Part shown: positions 38,663 through 46,516 of the stretch, piece after piece | Layout: the number at the start of each line of letters is the position of its first letter | Position numbering within the stretch: the first letter of the stretch is position 1 | Made by a program: the position numbers and the translations under genes | From: Muribaculaceae bacterium | GTDB taxonomy: Bacteria; Bacillota; Clostridia; Lachnospirales; Lachnospiraceae | Assembly: GCA_023666425.1 (NCBI GenBank) | Contig: JAMPCA010000008.1 | Span: 1-64,000 of the forward strand | Direction: 5' to 3' | Length of the DNA: 64,000 nucleotides | Notes under the pieces: generated by a model | The model's input: only the letters and a program-made list of their open reading frames with translations | Databases searched by the model: none | Told to the model about the DNA's origin: nothing

Positions 38663-39652
38663 ATGGGCAGGCAGAATGGGAACACAGAAATTGATCTGGT
38701 GACATGGAACGAGGAAGCACGGCAGAGCGAAAGCAGAAAACGCCGCTTAAGAGAGGCTCGCAGACGCAGGAGACGCCGCCGTCAGCTTGTGCTGACACTT
38801 CGGTTTCTCGCGGCGGCGCTGGTGCTGGTGTTACTTGTCAGCTTTGTCAGGGGACGGGGCATTTTTAAGGGGCGCGGGGGATTTTTCGCCGGACGGGGAA
38901 GTGAAAAAACGGTATCCTACGCAAAGGCGGACGAGGTGGAGCTGGCAGTTCCGACTCTCTACGAGGGAAATGCGATCAGGGAAAAATTGAGGGGACTGGC
39001 GGATTCCGACAAGGCCTATGAAGAAATCTATGAAAATTACGACGCTTACCCGGAGGCGCTGATGGCGGCGCTGTGCAGCAGCTCCGAGCTCCTTCCCTAT
39101 GTGCAGGGCTATCTGACCTCGGACGGGCAGGCGCATGGAGCTGTCACAGACAAGGAGCTGGCGGAAGCAGTTCCGCTTTTTCTCCAGTGGGACAGCCGCT
39201 GGGGGTATGCATCCTACGGGGACAGCAGCATCGCGCTCTCCGGCTGCGCGCCCACCTGCCTGTCCATGGTAATTGTCGGTCTGACGGGAAATGCCGGGGC
39301 AACGCCCGCCGCCGTGGCAGAATACGCATGGAGCGAGGGCTATTATCTGGAGGGAACCGGTACATCGTGGGCGATTATGACAGAGGGCTGCAAACATTTT
39401 GGCGTTGTGGGGACGGAGCTGGCGCTGGATGAGAGCGTGGTTCGCAGGCATTTGCAGAACGGGGAGCCCATTATCTGCAGTATGCGTCCCGGGGACTTTA
39501 CCACGGGGGGACATTTTATCGTCCTGACCGAAATCAGGGAGGACGGCATCGTGGTTCACGATCCCAACAGCGAAAAGCGCAGCGGGGTGCTCTGGAGCTA
39601 TGATACACTGGCGGGACAGATCAAGAATTTGTGGGGGTTTACGACGGTCTGA
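38663..39652 (+). CDS. Membrane-anchored C39-like cysteine peptidase
   Basis: A 329-aa protein with an extremely basic cytoplasmic N-terminus (residues 20-45, mostly Arg/Lys), one membrane helix (about 46-63) and an extracytoplasmic C-terminal domain of Peptidase_C39_2 type. The likely active-site residues are Cys in SGCAPTCLSMV, His in TGGHFIVL and Asp/Asn in VVHDPNSEK. QWDSRWGYASYGDSS is the family's entry motif. The fold cleaves peptides at Gly-Gly sites in bacteriocin exporters, but stand-alone members have no known substrate. AGGAG at 38650-38654 supports this ATG. It ends 14 nt inside the convergent hydrolase gene. Confidence 0.8.
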   Translation: MGRQNGNTEIDLVTWNEEARQSESRKRRLREARRRRRRRRQLVLTLRFLAAALVLVLLVSFVRGRGIFKGRGGFFAGRGSEKTVSYAKADEVELAVPTLYEGNAIREKLRGLADSDKAYEEIYENYDAYPEALMAALCSSSELLPYVQGYLTSDGQAHGAVTDKELAEAVPLFLQWDSRWGYASYGDSSIALSGCAPTCLSMVIVGLTGNAGATPAAVAEYAWSEGYYLEGTGTSWAIMTEGCKHFGVVGTELALDESVVRRHLQNGEPIICSMRPGDFTTGGHFIVLTEIREDGIVVHDPNSEKRSGVLWSYDTLAGQIKNLWGFTTV

Positions 39653-40451
39653 TGAGAAAATCTATAACCCGTGCATGAAAATCCTTTGCCTCTTCATATG
39701 CGGCATGGCCAAGCCCGTTATAAATGTACAGTTTGCTCCCGCCAATCCTGTCAGCGATCGCAGGAGCGGAGGCGGAGCCTACTATTTTGTCGCAATCCCC
39801 GCCAATCACAAATGCCGGGCATGTGATTTTATTTAGTTCATCGCAGGCATTGTGTTTCGCGCAGGAGGCCGCCTGAATGAGGAAACGCTGAAAACTTTTG
39901 GGCTTTCCTGCGATTCCAAGAAACGGATAGAACAGCCGGTATCTTTTTAAGTATCTCTCGGAATATGATTTTTCCGCCGTGTCTATCATCAGTTTCTTAT
40001 AATTCCCCTGCTCTGCCATTTTGACCCAGCCGTCAATCACCTCTTTCGTGGTCTGATCCGGTTTTGCGTTCGTCACCGCCAGTACAAGCTTATCGGCCAG
40101 ATCAGGATAATCAATCGCCAGATACTGTGCGATCATACCGCCCTGGGATATGCCTAAAATGTCTGCTTTTGTGATACCAAGGCGCATCATGGCTTCTGCC
40201 TGGTCTTTAGCCATTTCCCTTGTGGAATACCCCTCTTTCAAATGATTTTTCCGGCTGAAAACATATACCGTAAATTTTTTTGCATACACTCTGTACATGA
40301 TGGAAAAAACAAATGCCATTCCTTTCACAGTGGACAGCCCGTCTCCCAGTCCGGGCAGCATAATGAGCGTTTTATTTCCTTTTCCAAAAGAGATGTAATC
40401 CATTTCGGAATCTCCAACACGGACACTTCCGTTATGCGCATGGTAAAACAT
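39639..40451 (-). CDS. Alpha/beta hydrolase
   Basis: A 270-aa alpha/beta-hydrolase. LIMLPGLGDGL is the oxyanion strand, GISQGGMIAQ the nucleophile elbow (Ser), GGDCDKIVG carries the acid, and GLGHAAYEE the His. GGAGGT just before ATG 40451 supports the start; the open frame extends upstream without an RBS. Base composition is more AT-rich than most neighbours, hinting at acquisition. Substrate unknown. Convergent and overlapping (14 nt) with the C39 peptidase gene. Confidence 0.85.
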   Translation of the reverse strand: MFYHAHNGSVRVGDSEMDYISFGKGNKTLIMLPGLGDGLSTVKGMAFVFSIMYRVYAKKFTVYVFSRKNHLKEGYSTREMAKDQAEAMMRLGITKADILGISQGGMIAQYLAIDYPDLADKLVLAVTNAKPDQTTKEVIDGWVKMAEQGNYKKLMIDTAEKSYSERYLKRYRLFYPFLGIAGKPKSFQRFLIQAASCAKHNACDELNKITCPAFVIGGDCDKIVGSASAPAIADRIGGSKLYIYNGLGHAAYEEAKDFHARVIDFLIRPS

Positions 40452-40526
40452 GATGTACCTCCATAAGATTATAATGCAATAGCATATCACATAAGAGAGG
40501 AAATTGAAATACTTAAAGTGAACCTG

Positions 40527-42311
40527 TTATTCCGGTATACTGTCCCTCACGCACAGCGCGCCGTACCCTGTCTGCGGATTCGGGTAGTCCGTAAATCCCG
40601 GCAGGGGCTTTGCCCCGCGTCTTAAGTAGGCCTTTAGCTTTTCCCCATAGAGAAAAGGGTCGTTCCCCTGCACAATTCCCCATTGCATGAGAAGGGAGGC
40701 GCTTCCGGTGACGAAGGGAGTCGCCATGGAGGTGCCGCTTCTCGTCTCGTAGCCGCCGCCGGGAGAGCTGCTTGTAATGTCCACGCCGGGGGCGACCAGA
40801 TCCGGCTTCACCTGATTGGTGTTCCATGTAAAGCCACGTCCCGAGAAGGTGGCGAGAGTGTTCGAAAAGCTGTCGTAAGCCCCCACCGTGACCACACCGG
40901 GGGAGGTGGAGGGGATTGTCAGCGTGATATCCGGCGTCGGGGTCAGAAACTGGGTGGCAAGGCCGCGGATGGAAAAGGCAGGCATCCACAGATCATAGAT
41001 TCCCTCCGCAACTCTCTGCGCGGACAATTGAAAGCTCCAGATGCCAGGAGCGATATAGCCGCGTCCCCCGAGGAGCTCCACATAGATTTCCTGATACAGA
41101 CTGTAGGGGGAGGGCTCTCCGAAATAGATCAGGAGATCCGTGCTGTCTGCGCGGAAGCGGTAGCTTCCCGGGTTGTAAGGAATCTCGACGGCCGCCCGGC
41201 CGGAGGGAGGCAGGAGGGACAGGCGTATCTCGTCCCAGTAATCCTTCCATAGCTGGATACTCAGCGATTTTTCATATTCCCCTACCGAAAATTCCACACG
41301 GCGGGATTCGTTTTGCCGCAGGCGGCCTCCCGTATGGCCTGCGGCGCTGCCCTCGTTGCCGCTGCCTGCGATGATGGAGACATTTCCAAGACCGCTGACC
41401 GCATTCAGGTAAGTCTCAAGGAGGGAGGTGCCGCTGTGGCTTCCATAGGTATTTCCAAAGCTTAGGTTGACAGCGATGGGACGGTTGAGCGCAACACTTC
41501 TGCGCACGCAGTAGTCCACGGCCTGCATGAGCTGAGTGGTGCTGGGAAAACCCGTGGGCTCCGGTGTGCCGAGTTTTATGATGATAAGATCCGCCTCGTA
41601 TGCCACCCCCCGGTAGACGCCGTCACTTCCTCTGCCATTTCCTGCGGCGATGCCCGCCACATGGGTGCCGTGGCCGCTGCTGTCGCGGCTGGGACACAGG
41701 CGCTGTCTCTCGGCGGCCGGGGCTTCCAGGGCTTCATTGATTCGTTCCTCCGTGAACAGGCTTCCAAGGGCATAGCCCTCCGGCGGCGGAGCCGCGCCCG
41801 CGATGGTCTGGTCCCAGAGGTCGAGGATCCGGGTGCTGCCGTCTGGGTTTCGGAAATCGGGGTGGGTAAAATCGATGCCCGAATCAATAACCGCGACGAG
41901 CGTATCCCGCCCGGTCAGTGTGACAGATCCGGGATTTCCCGCAGAGGCATTCTGCAGGGGCGTGATGCAGGAGGCGCGTTTTCCGGCGAGGATTTCAAAA
42001 AACAGCCGTTTCGGTTTTTCCACATAGATAATGAGGGGCGAGGCCGCAAGGGCATTGATGGCATCCGGGGGGAGCTGCAAAATGGCATAGTTGAGCAGGA
42101 GAAAAGTAAAGCGGTACTGGGGAAAAGCGGCGGCAAGTTCACCGGCGTTTCCGGCGTAAAGCACCACCACCTCCCAGAGCCCGGTGCTCCCAGAGACGCC
42201 GGCGTCTAAGCTTTCAGACTGGGCAAGCTCCTCCGGGGTGGCGCTTAAGGCGGCACGCAGGAGAGGCTCCAGCTTTTGGTTGGGGGTGTATTGATTCGTT
42301 GTAGTATCCAT
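40527..42311 (-). CDS. Subtilisin-like serine protease of the Csp (spore-germination) type
   Basis: A 594-aa S8 peptidase without a signal peptide. The layout is that of clostridial CspA/B/C-like proteins: an N-terminal prodomain-like region (1-130), the catalytic domain with a large insertion (jelly-roll, residues about 320-450), and no C-terminal domain. All three catalytic residues are present: D143 in VAVIDSGID, H214 in SSGHGTHVAG and S528 in SGTSMATP. So unlike CspC it should be an active protease. Such proteins process the cortex hydrolase SleC in clostridia; no sleC is nearby. The ATG at 42311 lacks a clear RBS, and the frame stays open far upstream, but that part runs antisense through the hydrogenase gene. 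Confidence 0.88.
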   Translation of the reverse strand: MDTTTNQYTPNQKLEPLLRAALSATPEELAQSESLDAGVSGSTGLWEVVVLYAGNAGELAAAFPQYRFTFLLLNYAILQLPPDAINALAASPLIIYVEKPKRLFFEILAGKRASCITPLQNASAGNPGSVTLTGRDTLVAVIDSGIDFTHPDFRNPDGSTRILDLWDQTIAGAAPPPEGYALGSLFTEERINEALEAPAAERQRLCPSRDSSGHGTHVAGIAAGNGRGSDGVYRGVAYEADLIIIKLGTPEPTGFPSTTQLMQAVDYCVRRSVALNRPIAVNLSFGNTYGSHSGTSLLETYLNAVSGLGNVSIIAGSGNEGSAAGHTGGRLRQNESRRVEFSVGEYEKSLSIQLWKDYWDEIRLSLLPPSGRAAVEIPYNPGSYRFRADSTDLLIYFGEPSPYSLYQEIYVELLGGRGYIAPGIWSFQLSAQRVAEGIYDLWMPAFSIRGLATQFLTPTPDITLTIPSTSPGVVTVGAYDSFSNTLATFSGRGFTWNTNQVKPDLVAPGVDITSSSPGGGYETRSGTSMATPFVTGSASLLMQWGIVQGNDPFLYGEKLKAYLRRGAKPLPGFTDYPNPQTGYGALCVRDSIPE

Positions 42312-42425
42312 GGTATATTTGTATGATTTTTCTTGTTTTTTGATGAGTACATCTATAGATTTTTTAAAATGATTTTTGTACAATAGCATCACAAGTAAAC
42401 GAAAAATAAAAAAGGAGAGAAGGAT

Positions 42426-43892
42426 ATGTACGCTGACGAAAATGTGATTACGATCAAACACGCGGTGTTGTATGAGGTGGCGAAGCTGGCCTTTGAGGGG
42501 GAACTGGATGCCCAGAGAGACCAGATCGCATTTCATCTGATTCCGGGACCGACCCCGCAGTTTCGCTGCTGCATCTATAAGGAGAGGGAGATCATCCGCC
42601 AGAGAGTGCGGCTGGCGGAGGGCAAGGCGCCGGGGCCGGTGGACGACGGCAATGTGATTCAGGTTATCAGTTCCGCCTGCGAGGATTGCCCGATCTCCAG
42701 TTACACCGTGACGGAGAACTGTCAGAACTGTATCGGAAAGGCCTGCATCAACGCCTGCAAGTTCGGTGCGATTACGGCGGGACGCCACAGATCGCACATT
42801 GACCCGCAGAAGTGCAAGGAGTGCGGCAAGTGTGCGTCGGCATGTCCCTACAACGCTATCGCCCATTTGAAGCGCCCCTGCAAGTTTGCCTGCCCGGTGG
42901 ACGCGATTACATACAATGAGTTTGGGATTTCTGTCATTGACGACAGCAAGTGTATCCGCTGCGGCAAATGTATCCACAGCTGCCCGTTCGGCGCGATCGG
43001 CTCAAAGACCTTCATTGTAGACGTGATCAATGCGCTCAAGTCAAATAAAAAAGTTTACGCCATGGCGGCGCCGGCCACCGAGGGACAGTTTGGCCCCAAT
43101 ATTACGATGAAGAGCTGGAAAAAGGCGATGCAGGACGTCGGCTTTAACGGCTTTATTGAGGTCGGTCTGGGCGGCGATATGACCGCAGCCGCCGAGGCAG
43201 AGGAGTGGGCGGAGGCCTACCGCGCCGGGGAAAAGAAGGTGACGAGCTGCTGTCCGGGCTTTGTCAATATGGTGCGCAAGCAGTTCCCGGATATGGCGGA
43301 TAAGATTTCCACCACCGTATCCCCGATGTGTGCAGTATCCCGCCTGATCAAGGCGCAGGATCCGGATGCAGTCACCGTATTTATCGGCCCCTGCGTGGCG
43401 AAGAAGTCTGAGGTGGTAGACCAGAAGATCGAGGGCAATGCCGATTATGTGCTGACCTACTCGGAGATCCGCGCGATCATGCGTGCGAAGAATGTGGAGC
43501 TCAAGGCGGCGGACACCGCTTCTTACCAGGAGGCGTCTATTTACGGCAAGCGCTTCGGCAATTCCGGCGGTGTGACGGCTGCGGTTGTGGAGAGCATGAA
43601 GGAGAGGAACGAGGGCATCGAGCCGAAGGTCTGCAAGGCCAACGGAGCGGCGGAGTGCAAGAAGTTTTTGATGCTTATGAAGGCCGGAAAGCTGCCGGAT
43701 GATTTCATTGAGGGCATGGCCTGCGAGGGTGGCTGCGTCGGCGGACCAAGCTCTTACAACGACCAGCTTTCCACGAAGAAGTTCCGGGATGAGCTCATGG
43801 AGAAGGCCGATAAGAGAGGGATTCTGGAGAATCTGGAGCACTATCATATGGAGACATTTTCCATGCACCGTGAGCAGGAAAACGGTTTTTAA
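42426..43892 (+). CDS. Monomeric [FeFe] hydrogenase, group B-like
   Basis: A 488-aa iron hydrogenase that reduces protons with electrons from ferredoxin. The N-terminal half has a Cys-rich region with 4Fe-4S ferredoxin motifs (CKECGKCASACPYNA, CIRCGKCIHSCPFGA). The C-terminal half carries the H-cluster ligands: TSCCPGF (L1 region), FIGPCVAKK (L2) and MACEGGCVGGP (L3). The Cys pattern TSCCPGFVNMV, in place of the TSCSPGWI of group A, marks the group B type common in Lachnospiraceae. There is a strong RBS (AAGGAGAGAAGG). It is divergent from the protease gene across 114 bp. Confidence 0.92.
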   Translation: MYADENVITIKHAVLYEVAKLAFEGELDAQRDQIAFHLIPGPTPQFRCCIYKEREIIRQRVRLAEGKAPGPVDDGNVIQVISSACEDCPISSYTVTENCQNCIGKACINACKFGAITAGRHRSHIDPQKCKECGKCASACPYNAIAHLKRPCKFACPVDAITYNEFGISVIDDSKCIRCGKCIHSCPFGAIGSKTFIVDVINALKSNKKVYAMAAPATEGQFGPNITMKSWKKAMQDVGFNGFIEVGLGGDMTAAAEAEEWAEAYRAGEKKVTSCCPGFVNMVRKQFPDMADKISTTVSPMCAVSRLIKAQDPDAVTVFIGPCVAKKSEVVDQKIEGNADYVLTYSEIRAIMRAKNVELKAADTASYQEASIYGKRFGNSGGVTAAVVESMKERNEGIEPKVCKANGAAECKKFLMLMKAGKLPDDFIEGMACEGGCVGGPSSYNDQLSTKKFRDELMEKADKRGILENLEHYHMETFSMHREQENGF

Positions 43893-44049
43893 AAATATGG
43901 TTCAGCTTTCGCCTGGAAAATATGAAAATTTTGTGAAAAAGTTCCTATTTACAAACCAATATTCACCATGTAATATAGAAGTGGTGTGAGGCTTTTCCGT
44001 ATTTTTTCGGAGAGGTCAAAAATACAATAAGAATGAGAGGATGAAGCGT

Positions 44050-45054
44050 ATGAAAAAAAGTGTTTCAAAGAGAGTCATTTCACTGGTTCTGGCTCTCGCA
44101 ATGGTAGTTGGGGGGGCGTTTTATAATGTAACTCCCGCAAAGGCGGCGACTGTTACTCTGGCGACAGTGGATAACACTTATGTAGCGGCAGGTCAGGAGT
44201 ATAAGATTGATTTTACTTTAACATCGACCTCCAGTGTGGAAGTGGATTTTATTGTAACTAATCCATCTGCCACAGAGATTTGTGTATACAATAGTGCGGG
44301 AGTTCCACTGGACTGGTCAGACAATCCGTTCTATATCAGCGCTACGGACTATATGCAGGTGGATTCTATTTATGGTTACATAGATGTTTTAGACAGCCTT
44401 TCACCGGGAGATTATACTTACGGCGTGAAATTTGAGAGTGATACATACTTCATGGCTGAGGCATATGCGGCAACTGCAGATCCAAAGATCAGCCAGACGT
44501 CTGCGACTGTCACTGTAGGCTTTACCAAAAAGCTTTCTGTTACTGACGGAACAGTAGAGAAGTGGAGCTCCAGCAAGACGAGCATCGCAAAGGTTGACAA
44601 GAACGGTAAGGTTACTGCTAAGAAGAAGGGTACTGCAACCATCACCGCTACACTGACAGACGGCACCAAGCTGAAATGTAAGGTAAAGGTAGTAGAGAAT
44701 AAGTATACGGAGAGCAAGTATACGGTTAGCGATGTACCTTATGGCGACTGGAACATGCAGGTATACAAGGCTACCTTCGACAAGAACGGCAACCTGGTAC
44801 TGAATGTCAATATTGTAAATGGCATGTACAATAAGATTGTCCGCCTGGATAATCTGAAGATTACCGTAAAGGATGCCAATGGCAAGACGGTTGGCGTATA
44901 CAAGGCAAGCAAGAAGAGCATCTCAGTTGGCGCACGTTCTACAAAGACAACGACCTTTACAATTAAGAAGTCTGCATTGAAGAAGAAGAATGCGGATCTC
45001 AGAAATTGTACGATTTCTATTCCGACGAGTGTGACAGCAAGATACTATTACTAA
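44050..45054 (+). CDS. Secreted protein with Big_2-type immunoglobulin-like domain
   Basis: A 334-aa exported protein. The signal peptide is MKKSVSKRVISLVLALAMVV followed by a short region ending in AKA. An N-terminal beta-rich domain (about 30-150) is followed by a Big_2 repeat: SQTSATVTVGFTKKLSVTDG, VEKWSSSKTSIAKVDKNGKV and AKKKGTATITATLTDG. A Lys-rich C-terminal beta domain ends the chain. There is no sortase motif or TM anchor. Likely a surface or extracellular binding protein. GAGAGG lies 9 nt before ATG 44050, and an ATG at 44041 is too close to it. A G7 run falls inside the signal-peptide codons. GC content is lower than in the hydrogenase gene. Confidence 0.8.
   Translation: MKKSVSKRVISLVLALAMVVGGAFYNVTPAKAATVTLATVDNTYVAAGQEYKIDFTLTSTSSVEVDFIVTNPSATEICVYNSAGVPLDWSDNPFYISATDYMQVDSIYGYIDVLDSLSPGDYTYGVKFESDTYFMAEAYAATADPKISQTSATVTVGFTKKLSVTDGTVEKWSSSKTSIAKVDKNGKVTAKKKGTATITATLTDGTKLKCKVKVVENKYTESKYTVSDVPYGDWNMQVYKATFDKNGNLVLNVNIVNGMYNKIVRLDNLKITVKDANGKTVGVYKASKKSISVGARSTKTTTFTIKKSALKKKNADLRNCTISIPTSVTARYYY
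44110..44116 (+). repeat. G7 homopolymer in a signal-peptide coding region
   Basis: GTT GGG GGG GCG in the hydrophobic core of the signal peptide of the Big_2 protein. Loss or gain of one G would abolish the protein. Confidence 0.85.
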
Positions 45055-45077
45055 TATGTCATTATAAAGTGTATGAA

Positions 45078-45106
45078 GCAGGCGCCCATGGGTGCCTGCT
45101 TTTTTG
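45078..45106 (+). terminator. Rho-independent terminator of the Big_2 gene
   Basis: AGCAGGCGCCC, loop ATG, GGTGCCTGCT, then TTTTTT. Confidence 0.92.
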
Positions 45107-45128
45107 CGCTGCTTTGGGGTGTCGTAGT

Positions 45129-45299
45129 ATTACATTTATCGTTGAAGGAAATACTGTTCGCATAGTCAATTCCGCGGTCTATGCCATGCAGGTGCTTCAA
45201 AGAGAAATGGAGGGCGAAGCCGGGCGCATTGGCTTAAGTTCTGATGATGATGCTATGGTACTTGTAAAAGAATTGAGAAGTGAGGACGAAAACGCGTGA
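45129..45299 (+). pseudogene. 5'-truncated antitoxin remnant
   Basis: The frame codes for ITFIVEGNTVRIVNSAVYAM and then a helical acidic tail (GEAGRIGLSSDDDAMVLVKEL). This is the look of small antitoxins paired with PIN toxins in clostridia, but no start codon with an RBS precedes it: the coding sense appears about 25 bp behind the Big_2 terminator. It ends TGA overlapping the GTG of the PIN fragment (GTGA), the usual coupling of such pairs. I read it as the surviving part of an antitoxin gene whose front was deleted. Confidence 0.6.
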
Positions 45300-45403
45300 G
45301 GGTTTTGATAGATACAAATGTCCTGATTTCTGCTGCGTTAAATGCAAAGGGTGTTCCTTTCCGGGTCTATATGAAGGCGGTATCTTATCCAAATCATGGA
45401 TAG
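45296..45403 (+). pseudogene. Truncated PIN-domain (VapC-like) toxin
   Basis: The 35-codon reading frame begins VRVLIDTNVLISAALNAKG, the signature N-terminus of PIN-domain RNase toxins with the first catalytic Asp, and then stops at TAG after ...AVSYPNHG. Complete PIN toxins have about 130-150 residues, so three quarters of the gene, including the other acidic residues, is missing. The fragment ends 65 bp before tRNA-Gly. Together with the antitoxin remnant it is a dead toxin-antitoxin locus. Confidence 0.7.
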
Positions 45404-45468
45404 TATAAAAAGTAAAAAAACAGGTGACAAATCAGAATATATATGATATACTATCAGAGTTGAAGCCT

Positions 45469-45539
45469 GCAGATGTAGTTCATCGGTAGAATACCAGCTT
45501 CCCAAGCTGGGGAGGCGGGTTCGATTCCCGTCATCTGCT
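45469..45539 (+). tRNA. tRNA-Gly (anticodon CCC)
   Basis: The 71-nt cloverleaf folds by eye: acceptor stem GCAGATG/CATCTGC, D-arm with TCATCGGTAGA, anticodon stem CCAGC/GCTGG with loop TTCCCAA, giving anticodon CCC, and T-arm GGCGGGTTCGATTCCCGTC with GTTCGAT. The discriminator base is T, as usual for glycine tRNA. CCA is not encoded. Confidence 0.95.
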
Positions 45540-45569
45540 TTTATGATATGTATGTTTTCTAATTAAAGG

Positions 45570-45618
45570 CCGTTTCAAGTTTTGTGTAAATGCAGAAAGC
45601 TTGAAGCGGTTTCGTTTT
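45570..45618 (+). terminator. Likely terminator after tRNA-Gly
   Basis: CCGTTTCAAG (45570-45579) pairs with CTTGAAGCGG (45600-45609), followed by TTTCGTTTT. The loop is long (20 nt). Confidence 0.6.
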
Positions 45619-45686
45619 CATTGTTTGTGAAATGCTGTTCAGTGCATTATTTATTGGCTGTGCCTGCAGGAGGGTGGATATTTTTA

Positions 45687-45715
45687 TTGACAAATGTATA
45701 TACCTTCTATATACT
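45687..45715 (+). promoter_or_regulatory. Promoter of mazEF
   Basis: TTGACA (45687-45692), 17-bp spacer, TATACT (45710-45715). The first operator palindrome covers the spacer and -10. Confidence 0.85.
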
Positions 45716-45744
45716 AAAATTAAATGTATATCCGTTGTATATAC
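45696..45744. promoter_or_regulatory. Double operator of mazEF
   Basis: Two similar 19-bp palindromes, GTATATACCTTCTATATAC (45696-45714) and GTATATCCGTTGTATATAC (45726-45744), start 30 bp apart, about three helical turns. The first overlaps the -10, and the second lies just before the RBS at 45747-45753. This suits autorepression by the MazEF complex. Confidence 0.75.
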
Positions 45745-45757
45745 TTAAGGAGGTTCA

Positions 45758-46063
45758 ATGGAAAACTATACAATACAAAAGGAAAAGAGTTATACAGTAC
45801 AAACAAATATAAGAAGATGGGGAAACAGTCAGGGTATTAGATTATCAAAAGAAATATTAGCACAAATGGATTTGCAGGAGAATGATACTGTAGGAATAAA
45901 TGTTTGTGATGGAAGAATGACTATTGAGAAAGTTGATAAGCCTAAATATCACAATTTAACAGAAAGGCTGGAGGCATTCTACAAAAGACCGATTGACGAA
46001 ATTTATGTTGAAAGTACGCGGGAGGCTGATGTAGGTGATCCGAAAGGGAATGAGATTTGGTAA
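45758..46063 (+). CDS. mazE: MazE-type (AbrB-fold) antitoxin
   Basis: A 101-aa antitoxin. The swapped-hairpin DNA-binding domain is seen in VQTNIRRWGNSQGIRLSKEI and MDLQENDTVGINVCDGRMTIEKV, the MazE/AbrB pattern. The C-terminal 35 residues are acidic and Glu/Asp-rich, the toxin-wrapping tail. AAGGAGG lies 4 nt before the ATG. It overlaps mazF by 7 nt. The gene pair is markedly AT-rich against the surrounding sequence and lies beside a tRNA gene, in line with horizontal gain. Confidence 0.9.
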   Translation: MENYTIQKEKSYTVQTNIRRWGNSQGIRLSKEILAQMDLQENDTVGINVCDGRMTIEKVDKPKYHNLTERLEAFYKRPIDEIYVESTREADVGDPKGNEIW

Positions 46064-46383
46064 CATACAAACAAGGTGACATAATTGTTATGGATTTTAA
46101 CCCGCAAAAGGGGCATGAGCAGAGCGGAAGAAGACCAGCGCTTATCCTGAGTAATGATATTTTGAATCATCATAGTTCATTAGCATTTGTTTGTCCGATA
46201 ACGAACACCAATAAAAGGCATCCATTTCATATAGAACTGGATGAACGGACGCAGACAACGGGTGTGATATTATGCGATCAGGCCAAAATGCTGGATGTAG
46301 GTGCAAGAAATGCTCAATTCAAAGAAGAATGCCCGGAAGATTTATGGAACGAAGCAAAGGAACTGATAATCAGTTTCATGTAG
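46057..46383 (+). CDS. mazF: MazF-type endoribonuclease toxin
   Basis: A 108-aa toxin of the MazF/PemK family, a ribosome-independent mRNA interferase. Typical blocks are YKQGDIIVMDFNPQKGHEQSGRRPALILSND (with the conserved QxGxRPALI strand), FVCPITNTNKRHPFHI and GVILCDQAKMLDVGAR (VLxDQxxxxD). The start is a TTG overlapping the end of mazE, so translation should be coupled. The toxin looks intact. Confidence 0.92.
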   Translation: MVTYKQGDIIVMDFNPQKGHEQSGRRPALILSNDILNHHSSLAFVCPITNTNKRHPFHIELDERTQTTGVILCDQAKMLDVGARNAQFKEECPEDLWNEAKELIISFM

Positions 46384-46516
46384 ATTTGATGTCCGTGGCA
46401 AAGTGCGATTGCAAATTTGTGATAGGCAGAAAAGAAAATGTATGTTATAATAAGAACTTGGAGAAGCACTTTTTACCAGACTTTGGCAACCGGGATAATA
46501 GTGGAGGAGAAGCAGC

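Noticed and set aside
42312-42977. A 222-codon N-terminal extension of the Csp-like protease
   Set aside because: It runs antisense through the first third of the hydrogenase gene, has no RBS, and its translation looks like a shadow of the opposite strand. The family N-terminus begins at 42311.
45006-45299. A complete 97-aa protein across the Big_2 gene end and its terminator
   Set aside because: The first 35 codons read through the 3' end of the Big_2 gene and its terminator hairpin. Only the last part (from about 45129) has family-like sequence.
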